Shown: positions 1-9,218, counted from the first letter of the stretch. The stretch is 64,000 nucleotides of DNA from CAJLIR01 sp964408085 (GCA_964408085.1 CAYOYB010000004.1:1-64000); one strand, 5' to 3'. Notes: generated by a model not told the origin, from the sequence alone. Made by a program: numbers and translations.

Positions 1-13
1 CCTTGACATATTC

Positions 14-42
14 ATAATAACATAAAAACGACTTTTTGACAA
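14..42 (-). promoter_or_regulatory. Promoter of a small RNA running off the left edge
   Basis: Read on the minus strand, TTGTCA (37-42) and TATTAT (14-19) are separated by 17 bases. The -35 box lies in the loop of a hairpin (28-47, arms ACGACTT/AAGTCGT) followed by a T-run. The same composite element precedes both small RNAs at 40.9 and 42.3 kb, so a third such RNA probably begins near position 8 and continues outside the window. Confidence 0.6.
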
Positions 43-56
43 GTCGTTTTGCTAAT

Positions 57-73
57 ACTCGAAAAGTTCGAGT
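57..73. repeat. 7-3-7 palindrome, copy D
   Basis: A perfect inverted repeat (ACTCGAA, 3-base spacer, TTCGAGT). On the minus strand it lies 12 bases after an ACCA (GCACCA, 87-92) and just before the composite hairpin-promoter. It matches three other palindromes of the same design at 837-853, 40904-40921 and 42294-42310. Confidence 0.65.
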
Positions 74-140
74 TTCCTATCAATCTGGTGCGAGCAACGT
101 AGATATTTACAACTTTTTTAATAAAATGAATAATCATGTG

Positions 141-683
141 TTAATTAAAATATATTTGCATAATATTGTTATATCTATCTAGTAATGGATTATCATTGAT
201 TCTTTCGTTAAACAATTTTTGAAGTTCAGTATAATACCATTTTAAATTATTATAATTATCTGCTTCAGTAATTAAGAAATTTTTCCCATTTTTTAAATAT
301 AGATCATAATCTGAAATTAAATTCTGTAATTTATCTGCAATTTCAACTAGCAAAATACTTTCATCTGCAGTTTTTAACTTAGAGATAAACTTAGATTTTC
401 TTTTTGCATAATCTTCTATAGTTTTATCTTCAGATAAGAAATTTACTCTATCAGCGATTTCTTTGCCATACTTTTTTAGTAAAATATCATAATTATAATC
501 TGTATCTTCAATAATATCATGAAGGTATCCAACTAAAATAGTTGTTTCGTCACAAGAAATAGTTTTTAACATATTTCCAACCATAATACTATGAAATGCC
601 AAATCGATATCTTCTTTTTTTCTCTTTAAACCCTTAAATGCCAAAAATATAAAATGAATTACTTCTTCTTCCTTGGTATACAT
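141..683 (-). CDS. Small HD-domain (p)ppGpp hydrolase-like protein
   Basis: A 180-residue protein consisting only of an HD phosphohydrolase domain of the RelA/SpoT/MESH1 type. The signature residues are visible: H31, then HD at 55-56 followed by IIEDT (57-61), and a later IADKLQN (115-121) giving the last metal-binding Asp. No synthetase, TGS or ACT domain is present, and the length matches MESH1-like small alarmone hydrolases. The inferred role is cytoplasmic hydrolysis of (p)ppGpp or a related nucleotide. It has its own promoter (714-742) and sits alone between ssrA and the left-edge small-RNA element. Another HD phosphohydrolase specificity cannot be excluded. Confidence 0.75.
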   Translation of the reverse strand: MYTKEEEVIHFIFLAFKGLKRKKEDIDLAFHSIMVGNMLKTISCDETTILVGYLHDIIEDTDYNYDILLKKYGKEIADRVNFLSEDKTIEDYAKRKSKFISKLKTADESILLVEIADKLQNLISDYDLYLKNGKNFLITEADNYNNLKWYYTELQKLFNERINDNPLLDRYNNIMQIYFN

Positions 684-713
684 CTTTAACCTCCAATACT
701 ATATAATATAAAA

Positions 714-742
714 AATATAACATATTATTTTGTTTATGACAA
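714..742 (-). promoter_or_regulatory. Promoter of the HD-domain gene
   Basis: On the minus strand TTGTCA (737-742), a 17-base spacer ending in TATGT, and TATATT (714-719). The gene starts 31 bases further on, after an AGGTTAAAG ribosome binding site. Confidence 0.6.
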
Positions 743-798
743 AATATTTAACCCCCTAGGCATTTTGACATAAATATCAAAATTACCTGTTGGTATAA

Positions 799-830
799 AA
801 AATACCAGTATCATTGACTGGTATTTTTTT
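799..830. terminator. Terminator of ssrA, bidirectional
   Basis: Hairpin with arms AATACCAGT (801-809) and ACTGGTATT (815-823), with T-runs on both sides. On the minus strand it ends the tmRNA transcript about 40 bases past the CCA. Confidence 0.8.
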
Positions 831-836
831 TATTAA

Positions 837-853
837 GTTCGAATAGTTCGAAC
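837..853. repeat. 7-3-7 palindrome, copy A, 3' of tmRNA
   Basis: GTTCGAA, 3-base spacer, TTCGAAC. On the minus strand it begins 11 bases after the encoded CCA of tmRNA. It shares design and position (just 3' of an ACCA end) with copies B, C and D, which points to a structured 3' trailer or a protein-binding site rather than chance. Confidence 0.6.
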
Positions 854-864
854 AGAAACGTCAA

Positions 865-1241
865 TGGTGGAGTTGAGGGGAATTGAACCCCTGTCCGAAA
901 ATATTTAATAAAAAACATCTACAAGTTTAGTTAGTTAATACATTTCCTAAATAATTATAGTAACTAACAACTAATTATTTAGTAAGCATATAAAATTCAT
1001 TATTATTTCTATGCTAAATAATAATATATCCTGCTAAATCGAACCCTCTAAAAATATCACAGGAGAATATTTTAAGAAAGTTGCATCCCCTATTAATTAG
1101 GCAAAAACAACATCATTCTTAGCGAATAATGAAGTGAATGCATTTTTTAATTTATTTCCATTTAATTTTTGGTTGTACTTAACGCGTACCTTCGACTTGC
1201 AATTTAGTATCGCCTATTCCCGTCGAACCCAAATCAACCCC
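865..1241 (-). ncRNA. ssrA: Transfer-messenger RNA
   Basis: One-piece tmRNA of 377 bases that rescues stalled ribosomes together with SmpB, which is encoded just upstream. The 5' end GGGGTTGATTTGGGTTCGACGG is the usual tmRNA start, and the 3' end has a T-arm with GGTTCAATTCC and encoded CCA. The 5' GGGGTTG pairs with the 3' CAACTCC to form the acceptor stem. The tag reading frame ends at 1097-1099 (TAA); its last residues read AFTSLFAKNDVVFA. The exact resume codon is not certain (near 1145). The tag ends in FA rather than the common ALAA, like mollicute tags. Confidence 0.95.
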
Positions 1242-1284
1242 GTACAGACATTATATCATAAAAAAATAAAAAGTATATAACTTT

Positions 1285-1734
1285 CTATTTTAAATTCAAA
1301 TTTTTATATTGTTTCTTTACTTCTCTATCAATATCACGCTGTTTAATTGATTCCCTTTTATCATAATTCTTTTTACCTTTAGCAATACCAATTAATATCT
1401 TAGCTTTATTATTTTTAAAATAAAGTTTTAAAGGAATCAATGTATAACCATTAAGAGCTATACTATCACGTAATTTAAATATCTCTTTTTTATTCAATAA
1501 TAATTTTCTAGTTCGTGTTTCTTCATGATTAAAAACATTGCCTTCTTTATATTGACTAATATGCATATTAAGTATAAATACTTCATTATTTTTAACTATC
1601 GCATAACTATCTTTTAAATTAGCTTTTCCATCACGAATAGATTTTATCTCTGTACCTTTTAAAACCAAACCAGCTTCTATTGTTTCTAATATTTGATAAT
1701 CATAATTCGCTTTTCGATTAACTATTTCTATCAT
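1285..1734 (-). CDS. smpB: SsrA-binding protein SmpB
   Basis: 149 residues, the normal SmpB length. The start is IVNRKANYDYQILETIEAG (residues 4-22), followed by LKGTEIKSIRDGKANLKDSY, both hallmark SmpB segments. The basic C-terminal tail (KGKKNYDKRESIKQRDIDRE) is the part that enters the ribosomal A site. SmpB binds tmRNA and delivers it to stalled ribosomes. The gene starts 7 bases after the capA stop, so it is probably co-transcribed from upstream, and the ssrA gene follows 44 bases downstream of its stop. Confidence 0.97.
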   Translation of the reverse strand: MIEIVNRKANYDYQILETIEAGLVLKGTEIKSIRDGKANLKDSYAIVKNNEVFILNMHISQYKEGNVFNHEETRTRKLLLNKKEIFKLRDSIALNGYTLIPLKLYFKNNKAKILIGIAKGKKNYDKRESIKQRDIDREVKKQYKNLNLK

Positions 1735-1741
1735 TTTACAC

Positions 1742-2869
1742 CTATGCTAAAGGAACTACTTCTATTGAATTATCATACATTTTTATTATGCCAGAATACT
1801 TTTCATATAATGATAGATAATTTGGTAAAATATCAGCATTTAATTCTGTAAATGGATAAACATAGTAATTTCTAAAATTATTATAATATGTATAAATTAA
1901 ATGGGCTTTAACATTTTCTATTTTTATACTATTATCCTCATTTTTTACAATATCATAAGATACCATAGCTCCAACTAATCTATCAATACCTATTTGTGCA
2001 GAAATAAAATTACCTAATGAATAAATAACTAAAGTATCACCAATAAATTCAATTGGTTCAATAACATGAGGATGTGTTCCAATTACAACATTAACGCCTA
2101 AATCAGATAAATATTGCGCAATTTGTTTTTGACTATATACAGGTGTCGCTGTATATTCTTCTCCCCAGTGCATAGCAACCATAATAACATCTGTATAAGG
2201 TCTTACAGCCTCAATATCTTTTCTTACTTGTTCTGGATCATAACGATTAACTAAGTAATCTTTACCTGATGGAGTTGGAATACCATTAGTATTAGTTGTA
2301 TAAGAAAGAAGTGTATATTTTATACCATTCATCTCTCTTACTTGAATTTTATTTCTATTTTCAAATGAATTATAACTACCAGCTACCATTACTTCCTTAG
2401 TTGGCCAATATTGCTCTGTAGAATAAAGAATAGCTCTTTCACCACGATCCAAAGTATGATTGTTTGATAAGCTTACTATATTAAAACCAGCATCTAACAT
2501 AGCGTCAGCAATTTCATCAGGCGAATTAAAGCAAGGATAGGTTGACACTCCTAAATCTTTTCCACCAATAATAGTTTCTTGATTATAATATTTTAAATCG
2601 TAATCTTTAACTAAATTTTTAATAGATGGTAACATTTTCGTAAAATCATAGCTATCACCTGAAATATAAGCATCTTGATAAACAGAACTATGAATTAAAG
2701 CATCGCCCGCTGTTATCATTGAAAGTTTATTTGATTGCGACTCTCCAGCATATTTAAAATCGTTCTTATAACTAAGTGCTTGTAAATCTACCTCATCTTT
2801 ACCACAACCTGTAAAAATTACTAGCAAACTTAATAATCCAACTAAAAAATTCATTTTTTTATTTTTCAT
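1742..2869 (-). CDS. CapA-family lipoprotein (poly-gamma-glutamate synthesis type)
   Basis: 375 residues from the ATG at 2869, chosen because it follows AGGAGG at a good distance and gives a lipoprotein signal peptide (lipobox FTGC, Cys22). A longer frame upstream has no ribosome binding site. The metallophosphatase-like CapA/PgsA fold is shown by SNNHTLDRG, HWGEEY and GTHPHVIEP. CapA-type proteins act outside the membrane in capsule or polyglutamate handling. No capB/capC partners are visible, so the substrate is unknown. It lies between a polytopic membrane protein gene and smpB. Confidence 0.85.
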   Translation of the reverse strand: MKNKKMNFLVGLLSLLVIFTGCGKDEVDLQALSYKNDFKYAGESQSNKLSMITAGDALIHSSVYQDAYISGDSYDFTKMLPSIKNLVKDYDLKYYNQETIIGGKDLGVSTYPCFNSPDEIADAMLDAGFNIVSLSNNHTLDRGERAILYSTEQYWPTKEVMVAGSYNSFENRNKIQVREMNGIKYTLLSYTTNTNGIPTPSGKDYLVNRYDPEQVRKDIEAVRPYTDVIMVAMHWGEEYTATPVYSQKQIAQYLSDLGVNVVIGTHPHVIEPIEFIGDTLVIYSLGNFISAQIGIDRLVGAMVSYDIVKNEDNSIKIENVKAHLIYTYYNNFRNYYVYPFTELNADILPNYLSLYEKYSGIIKMYDNSIEVVPLA

Positions 2870-2879
2870 AAAAATCCTC

Positions 2880-4688
2880 CTAATTATCCATAATATATAT
2901 AAAAGTTGCATATTCCTTAAGCTCATAACTATCATACAACTTAACATAATCTTTATCAAATTTATTTTCTTTAATAGATTCTCTATAAAATAGTATTGAA
3001 TTATCTAAATTAATACCATTACTATCAGTATAATAATTAACTACAATATAATCATACAATTTATTTTCTGGATAGTCAATTTTTTTAGTTTCAAAATACG
3101 CAGTTAGCCACAATCTAGCATAAGGAAAAGCATTAGATGTAATATTTCTAACTCCATTATTGTAAAGATTTTTCAAATCTCTAAGTTCTTCATGATTTAA
3201 TACTATAGTTGGATTTAAATACTTACTAATATTATAGCCATAAATACCAAGTTTATCAAAAGAATTACTAACTATATAATATGGCGTTTTTAATCTAAAA
3301 TAACTCTCAAAATTAGTTAATAATAAAATACTGCATATTACTATTGAAATAAAAAAACTAACTAAAAATATTATTCTATCAAATTGACATTCGCTTACCA
3401 ATTTAAACACTATAATAAAATTTAACAACCAGAATAAATAATATGATTTAGATAAATAATAGGGACTAGAAACGCCAAAATACCAAAGTATTATTATAAC
3501 AAGAATAAAAAGTAACAATAGAATATAAATAAAAAACTCAAAATCTAAATATTTTTTTCTAATAGAACATAAAAAATAATATATTATAAATGGTAAAAAC
3601 ATTATAAAACTACTATATATATCAATATAACAGTAACCATCTAAAGAAAGTTGATAAACTAAATTTTGCTCACTATTATTAATATTAGGTAAAACAAAAT
3701 ATATAAAACCTAATATACATGGTAAAATAAAAACTAAAAATATAAAACGCATATTTTTAAATGTAACTATTTTCTCCTTATTTTTTAAAGCTTTATAAAT
3801 TGAATATATAAATAGTCCACCAAAAACAACAGGAACAAAAAAATAATAAGTAAAAAATAAACCTAAAGTAGTAAACATAATTAAAATTAAACTAATATTG
3901 TTATTTACAATATTTAAATCATACATTTTATATAATATTAATAAAAGCGTTATAATTGTTATTGAATGTCCTAAATAGAAAAAACCAATCATTAAACTAT
4001 TTAATGGATAACCTAGCATATATAATAAAGTACCTATTATTATAATAACCATATTTACTTTCTTTTTTAAACTAGAAATTAAAACATAAAACATTAAAGT
4101 AGACAATAATAACATACCAATATCAAACAAAATATATAGTTGATAAAAATCAAAATTATCAATAAACGGTGAAATTGTTTTAAAAAAAAGGCCTAAATTA
4201 ACATAAGAAGCAAATTGTCTAGTTTCAAAATTAACAATCGTATTATCTACTGCTTTATTCAATAAATATGATTGTTCAAAAAAATCCTTAGAAGTCAAAA
4301 AATGTGTTCCTGGATCACAGGTTTCATAAACTATATCAAAAGGAAATCCAAAACGAAATAACGCTAATAACAAAATTACAATTGTAAAAATTATTGCTAC
4401 AATAATATCTCTTTTTAAAAAATAATAACTTTGGTAACCAACATATTTTTTAATAAAAAAAAGTAATAAAATTGATACAAAACAATTTACAATAGTTAAA
4501 TTTAATAAATTTATTGGAATTCCAAACGCACTTAAAATAAAGGCTACAATAGAATTGTAACAAAATAGTAACCCAAAAGAAATAATTATCCACTTAATTA
4601 AATTTTGTTTTTGAGGTGTTTTTTTTAATAATAAAAACATTACTATTAAAAATATATTAGATAACACATAAAATAGCGACGATAGCAA
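2880..4688 (-). CDS. Polytopic membrane protein, possible GT-C glycosyltransferase
   Basis: 602 residues with more than ten hydrophobic segments and a soluble C-terminal part of about 120 residues. The first large outer loop contains ETCDPGTHF, an acidic motif in the place where GT-C glycosyltransferases keep their catalytic Asp/Glu. I do not recognise the family with certainty. The start is a TTG at 4688 preceded by AGGTGAT with a 5-base gap; no ATG lies nearby. The stop is 11 bases before the capA start, so the two are likely co-transcribed, which would fit a shared role in surface polymer synthesis. Confidence 0.5.
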   Translation of the reverse strand: MLSSLFYVLSNIFLIVMFLLLKKTPQKQNLIKWIIISFGLLFCYNSIVAFILSAFGIPINLLNLTIVNCFVSILLLFFIKKYVGYQSYYFLKRDIIVAIIFTIVILLLALFRFGFPFDIVYETCDPGTHFLTSKDFFEQSYLLNKAVDNTIVNFETRQFASYVNLGLFFKTISPFIDNFDFYQLYILFDIGMLLLSTLMFYVLISSLKKKVNMVIIIIGTLLYMLGYPLNSLMIGFFYLGHSITIITLLLILYKMYDLNIVNNNISLILIMFTTLGLFFTYYFFVPVVFGGLFIYSIYKALKNKEKIVTFKNMRFIFLVFILPCILGFIYFVLPNINNSEQNLVYQLSLDGYCYIDIYSSFIMFLPFIIYYFLCSIRKKYLDFEFFIYILLLLFILVIIILWYFGVSSPYYLSKSYYLFWLLNFIIVFKLVSECQFDRIIFLVSFFISIVICSILLLTNFESYFRLKTPYYIVSNSFDKLGIYGYNISKYLNPTIVLNHEELRDLKNLYNNGVRNITSNAFPYARLWLTAYFETKKIDYPENKLYDYIVVNYYTDSNGINLDNSILFYRESIKENKFDKDYVKLYDSYELKEYATFIYIMDN

Positions 4689-4751
4689 TTAAAATCACCT
4701 ACATATACTATATTTTAGACAATTATATCATAAAAACTATAATAGGGCAAT

Positions 4752-4774
4752 TAAAAAAAGCCACTAAAGTGACT
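4752..4774 (-). terminator. Terminator after rnr
   Basis: On the minus strand AGTCACT-TT-AGTGGCT followed by seven T. It starts two bases after the rnr stop codon and separates rnr from the membrane protein gene. Confidence 0.75.
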
Positions 4775-4775
4775 C

Positions 4776-6890
4776 TTAATCCGTATTTTTATTTACATTA
4801 TTTACAACAAGGAAATCGACTGTTTTAGCTTCTTTATTTGCTGCTTTAACTTTTACTCTAATATTATCACCAAGTCTAAATCCTCGTTTGTTTTTAGTTC
4901 CACGTAAACTGAAAGTTTCTTCATCAAAAATATAAGTATCATCAGTTAAATCATCTATTTTTACTAACCCTTCAACTAAATTAGGAAGTTCAACAAAAAT
5001 ACCAAAGCTCATAATACTACTTATAATACCGTCATATTCTTCACCAATATGCTTTTCCATATATTCAGCTTTTTTCATATCATCAACTTCTCGTTCACAT
5101 TCAATAGAATCACGTTCTTTATTAGAAGCATGTTCTGTTAAAAACGGTAATTTATGCTCCCAATATTCAATTGTATCATTATCTACTTTATGTTCAAATA
5201 AATATGTTCTAAGTAAACGATGAACAGTTGTATCTGGATATCTTCTAATCGGTGACGTAAAATGTGTGTAGCATTTACTTGCAATTCCAAAATGACCAAT
5301 ATTATTTTTATCATAAACAGCCTTTTGCATACTTCTTAAAAGTAATTTTGATAAAATTGAAAATTCTTTTTTATCACTTAATTGTCCTAAAATTTTCTGC
5401 ATTTCTTTAGGAGTAATATCTTTTATTTTTCCATTTACTTTATATCCTAAAATATTAATAAATTTTAAAAAATTATTAACCTTTTCTTCATTAGGCTCAC
5501 CATGAACACGATATACAAATGGTAATTCCATAAAATATATACAAGTAGCTACTGTTTCATTAGCTGCAATCATAAAGTCTTCAATAAGTTTTTCGCCTAC
5601 TCCACGATTTCTTAAAACGACATCAATAGCTTCACCTTTTTCATTAACAATAATTTTAGCTTCATCAATATTAAAATCAATACAACCACGACGTGTTTTA
5701 TACTCTCTTAAAATATTAGCTAATTCCAACATTTTTTTTAAACTATCAACAAATGGTTCATAACCCTCAGGTACAATATTTTCTTCTAAAATTTTATTAA
5801 CACATTTATAAGTCATTTGTTTTTTTGAATTTATTACACTTTCAAAAATATCATAACTAACAACTTCACCATTATGATTAATTTCCATTTCGCAAGATAT
5901 AGCTAACCTATCAACATTTGGGTTTAAAGAACAAATTCCATTTGATAATTTATGTGGTAACATTGGTATAACACGATCAGCCAAATAAACACTTGTTCCA
6001 CGATCATAGGCTTCTTCATCTATTTTGGTGTTTTCTCTTACATAATAACTAACATCAGCGATATGTACACCTAACTTATAATTACCATTATCAAGTATTT
6101 CAATTGAAATAGCATCATCAATATCTTTAGTATCATCACCATCAATTGTAAAAATTTCTTTTTCTCTTAAATCACGTCTTCCAACAAATTCTTCCTCTTT
6201 TACTTCATTAGGTAAAATGTCTACTTCTTGCATTACTTCATCAGAAAATGTATCATTTATTCCATATTTATTTACAATTGATAAAATATCAACTCCAGGA
6301 TCATTTTTATGACCCAAAATTTTTATAACCTCTGCTTTATAACAATTTCCTTTTAATTTATTACAAATTTTAACTAAAACTTTATGACCATCCATAGCTC
6401 CCAAAGTTTTATCTTTATCTATAACAATATCAATATTAACCTTTTCTTCATCTAATTTAATATGACCAATACCCTTTGCATAATAAAATTCTCCAACCAT
6501 TTGTTTAAACTTTCGATCGACGATTTTAACAATTCGTCCTTCTAAATCTAAACCTTTTTTAGAAATAATTTCAACAATTACCTTGTCACCATGAATAGCT
6601 CCATTCATATTTGTAGCAGCGACAAATACATCCTCGTCACCTTCAATATCAACAAAACCGAAACCTTTTTTATTACCAATCATTTTTCCAACTTTTAAAT
6701 GACTATTATTAAACATCATATAATTGTTTTTATTTGTCCTATAAATACTTAAATTATCCTCTAACTCATTTAAGTCTTTAAGTAAACTTTTTAAACCATC
6801 AACATCATTTATTCCTAACTTATCTTCAAGTTCATGAACACTTAAGGCTTTATCACTGTTTTTTAATATTTCTAATATTGATTCTTGCAT
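4776..6890 (-). CDS. rnr: Ribonuclease R
   Basis: 704-residue 3'-5' exoribonuclease of the RNB family. Order of domains: winged helix (about 1-60), cold-shock domains (65-200), RNB catalytic domain with the metal-binding DGDDTKDIDDA run at 250-260, and a C-terminal S1 domain (about 620-700, IGEEYDGIISSIMSFGIFVELP region). RNase R degrades structured RNA and, with tmRNA/SmpB, removes non-stop mRNAs, so its closeness to smpB and ssrA makes functional sense. A terminator overlaps the end of the gene. Confidence 0.96.
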   Translation of the reverse strand: MQESILEILKNSDKALSVHELEDKLGINDVDGLKSLLKDLNELEDNLSIYRTNKNNYMMFNNSHLKVGKMIGNKKGFGFVDIEGDEDVFVAATNMNGAIHGDKVIVEIISKKGLDLEGRIVKIVDRKFKQMVGEFYYAKGIGHIKLDEEKVNIDIVIDKDKTLGAMDGHKVLVKICNKLKGNCYKAEVIKILGHKNDPGVDILSIVNKYGINDTFSDEVMQEVDILPNEVKEEEFVGRRDLREKEIFTIDGDDTKDIDDAISIEILDNGNYKLGVHIADVSYYVRENTKIDEEAYDRGTSVYLADRVIPMLPHKLSNGICSLNPNVDRLAISCEMEINHNGEVVSYDIFESVINSKKQMTYKCVNKILEENIVPEGYEPFVDSLKKMLELANILREYKTRRGCIDFNIDEAKIIVNEKGEAIDVVLRNRGVGEKLIEDFMIAANETVATCIYFMELPFVYRVHGEPNEEKVNNFLKFINILGYKVNGKIKDITPKEMQKILGQLSDKKEFSILSKLLLRSMQKAVYDKNNIGHFGIASKCYTHFTSPIRRYPDTTVHRLLRTYLFEHKVDNDTIEYWEHKLPFLTEHASNKERDSIECEREVDDMKKAEYMEKHIGEEYDGIISSIMSFGIFVELPNLVEGLVKIDDLTDDTYIFDEETFSLRGTKNKRGFRLGDNIRVKVKAANKEAKTVDFLVVNNVNKNTD

Positions 6891-6938
6891 ATTATCACCT
6901 AAAATAATTATAAATTAAAAAATACTAAAATGATATAC

Positions 6939-7835
6939 TTACTTTAAAAGTTTACAAAATTTGTCAGCTAAATTTATAAAGGTATTATTCTTTACTAAAT
7001 TGTACCCTTCAATACCTAAATTACAAACTCTATTACTAATAATACGATTAAATTTTTTTATAAGATTTTGTGTATTAAATAAATAAACATTTTTATTATC
7101 GATAAGAAAATCATTACATAATTCACTATTTAAAATTAAAATATTCTTTTTTAAATTAAGACATATATTTAAATAATCACTATTTTCTAAAATATTATCT
7201 AAAAAAATAACTAAATTACTATTATTAAGATAATTTTGTAATAACTGGTCATTACAATACTTATGTAATTTTAAATTATTAGGTATATCCCCCATTAATA
7301 AACGTTCTTTTTTTGTTAAATTAGGATTATAACCAATTAACTCATATTGTAAATTAGGAAATTTATTTATTAAATCAAAACAAGCTTCTAAATATTTATA
7401 ATTACTATCAATAATAGTAATACATTTTTTTCTTAAATTAAAAAATTTATTTTTACATAAACCTATACATAAATTTTCTTGTGGTATTACTAAAGTTTTT
7501 TTAATTCCAATCATTTTTCTTAAATAAGGTAAACTTGTTATAATTATATTACACTTATTAAAAAAATCAGTCATTTTATTTTTATAATTAGAATATTTTT
7601 TATTTTTCTTTATATAACTATTACTAATTTTTAATTCATCTAAATAAGCAATATAAATAACTTTTTTAGATTTTTTAATTAATTCTAAACTTTTACGATT
7701 ATTTTGAGCAATTATTAATGTTTTAAAATCACTATTAATATTCGTTGTATATTCTAATGCACCATAATCTAAATAAGTTACTATTTTCGTCAATAAAGCC
7801 TTATCTTCGATATAAATTAGATTCATATTATTCAC
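6939..7835 (-). CDS. Glycosyltransferase-like (GT-B) protein, divergent
   Basis: 298 residues, very rich in Asn, Lys, Ile and Leu. The second half resembles a GT-B glycosyltransferase: CITIIDSNYKYLEACFDLI, then YELIGYNPN, then a helix with YLNNSNLVIFLDN, matching the usual order of sugar-nucleotide-binding elements. The conserved EX7E residues are not clear. No signal peptide or membrane segment. It lies 48 bases upstream of rnr on the same strand, so it may share a transcript with it. The function call is tentative. Confidence 0.4.
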   Translation of the reverse strand: MNNMNLIYIEDKALLTKIVTYLDYGALEYTTNINSDFKTLIIAQNNRKSLELIKKSKKVIYIAYLDELKISNSYIKKNKKYSNYKNKMTDFFNKCNIIITSLPYLRKMIGIKKTLVIPQENLCIGLCKNKFFNLRKKCITIIDSNYKYLEACFDLINKFPNLQYELIGYNPNLTKKERLLMGDIPNNLKLHKYCNDQLLQNYLNNSNLVIFLDNILENSDYLNICLNLKKNILILNSELCNDFLIDNKNVYLFNTQNLIKKFNRIISNRVCNLGIEGYNLVKNNTFINLADKFCKLLK

Positions 7836-7911
7836 CTATTCTATTATTTTCATAAATAGACAATTATATACAAATTTAAATCATTAAAATTAAAGAAAAT
7901 AAAGAATTTAT

Positions 7912-7940
7912 TTGATATAATAAGCAACATATGTTATAAT
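7912..7940 (+). promoter_or_regulatory. Promoter of the Cys-rich pilin-like operon
   Basis: TTGATA (7912-7917), 17 bases, TATAAT (7935-7940), a near-perfect sigma-A promoter 24 bases before the first gene. Confidence 0.75.
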
Positions 7941-7963
7941 TGAAATTGGAAAGGATGTATAAT

Positions 7964-8857
7964 ATGTTTATTTTAGCTGAATGCAATATTCCACCAGTCA
8001 TAACAGGAATTTTATCACAGTTATATAAAATAATCATTGTTTTAATTCCGATAGGTATTGTTATCTTCGGTTCTATAGATTTCATAAAAGCTACGATGGC
8101 AAAAGATAGTAACGCTATTGCATCCAGTACTAAAACATTTATAAGTAGATTAATAACAGGATGCATAACATTTTTCGTTCTAACAATTGTAACTTGGCTA
8201 TTTAAGACAATTATTGGAAATGTTGGAGAAGCTAGTAGTGCGATGAGTTGTGCCTTACAAATTATAGGTGGTACTGCTGGAAGTTCTAGTGGCTATGGTA
8301 GTCAAAATAGCTATTCAGTTCAAATGGCTGCTAATATGGCTTGCTATGGAACTCAATATGGATTATGCATTTCTCAAAATCAAAATCCTAACAAAGTTGA
8401 AGAATGCAATACAGCTGCCAATTCGATTTGTCACACAAATAATAAAGTACAAAAACCAACTACTACGACTACTACAACAACTACAATTAAAACATATGAT
8501 CAATATCAAAGTTGTATTGAGCAATATTGCTCAGATTTATCAGGTGTAGCTAGAAAAAATTGTGAATCAAAATATTGTTCAGAAGAAAAACCACAAATAG
8601 ATTCATATACTTGCTCACCAGAATTAAATGGAGAAGAATATTGTAATTGTTTTGAAAGTAAATGTAGTGGTCTATCTGGAATTGCTCTATCAAACTGCAA
8701 ATCAAAGTGTCAAAACCAAAATACTACAACTACGACTAAGTCAAATCTCCAAGCATGCTATGACAAATGTAAAACCGATAATAAATGTAATAGTCAAAGA
8801 ACATGTAATAAAACAGGATATGAAGAATGTAAAGCTGAATGCAATGAGCAGTCTTAA
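7964..8857 (+). CDS. VirB2/TrbC-like pilin with long Cys-rich tail
   Basis: 297 residues from the ATG at 7964 (GGAAAGG ribosome binding site 9 bases before). Residues 1-95 form a two-helix membrane module with a charged loop, FGSIDFIKATMAKDSN, shared with the proteins at 8895, 9235, 24989 and 25595. This layout matches VirB2/TrbC pilins of type IV secretion systems. The rest is outside the family norm: a Cys-rich region, nine consecutive Thr, two copies of a module (C-x3-YCSDLSGVARKNC and C-x3-KCSGLSGIALSNC), a second Thr linker and a Cys-rich end. Probably an exported pilin or tip subunit with disulfides. First gene of a three-gene operon. Confidence 0.6.
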   Translation: MFILAECNIPPVITGILSQLYKIIIVLIPIGIVIFGSIDFIKATMAKDSNAIASSTKTFISRLITGCITFFVLTIVTWLFKTIIGNVGEASSAMSCALQIIGGTAGSSSGYGSQNSYSVQMAANMACYGTQYGLCISQNQNPNKVEECNTAANSICHTNNKVQKPTTTTTTTTTIKTYDQYQSCIEQYCSDLSGVARKNCESKYCSEEKPQIDSYTCSPELNGEEYCNCFESKCSGLSGIALSNCKSKCQNQNTTTTTKSNLQACYDKCKTDNKCNSQRTCNKTGYEECKAECNEQS

Positions 8858-8894
8858 AATTAAAAAATAATTATATTAGAAAGAAGGAATTTTT

Positions 8895-9218
8895 ATGTTT
8901 TTTTTAGATGTATGTGGAATACCAGATGAAATAGCTAATACTGTCGGAGCAGTTTATAATATATTATTGGTTGCTGTTCCTGTATTGGTGGTTTTATTTG
9001 GAACAATCGATTTTGTTAAAGCTGTTATTTCTGGTAAAGAAGATGAAATAAAAAAGAATACAGCTACATTTGTTAAAAGATTAATTACTGGACTTATAGT
9101 TTTCTTTATCCTAGCATTTGCAAAATTTATAATTGGTGTTATTAAAACAAACAATACAAGTGGTGTTGTTGATTGTTTAGATTCTATATTTGGAAATTCA
9201 AAACAACAAGACCAATAA
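8895..9218 (+). CDS. VirB2/TrbC-like pilin, short form
   Basis: 107 residues: a short N-terminal segment (FLDVCGIPDEIANTVG), a first hydrophobic helix, the loop GTIDFVKAVISGKEDEIKKN, a second helix, and a 20-residue tail with a Cys. The ribosome binding site is AGAAGGAA. It is the tail-less version of its two neighbours and the same size as the VirB2-like proteins in the large secretion operon, so it may be the main fibre subunit. The gaps to its neighbours (37 and 16 bases) imply one operon. Confidence 0.65.
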   Translation: MFFLDVCGIPDEIANTVGAVYNILLVAVPVLVVLFGTIDFVKAVISGKEDEIKKNTATFVKRLITGLIVFFILAFAKFIIGVIKTNNTSGVVDCLDSIFGNSKQQDQ

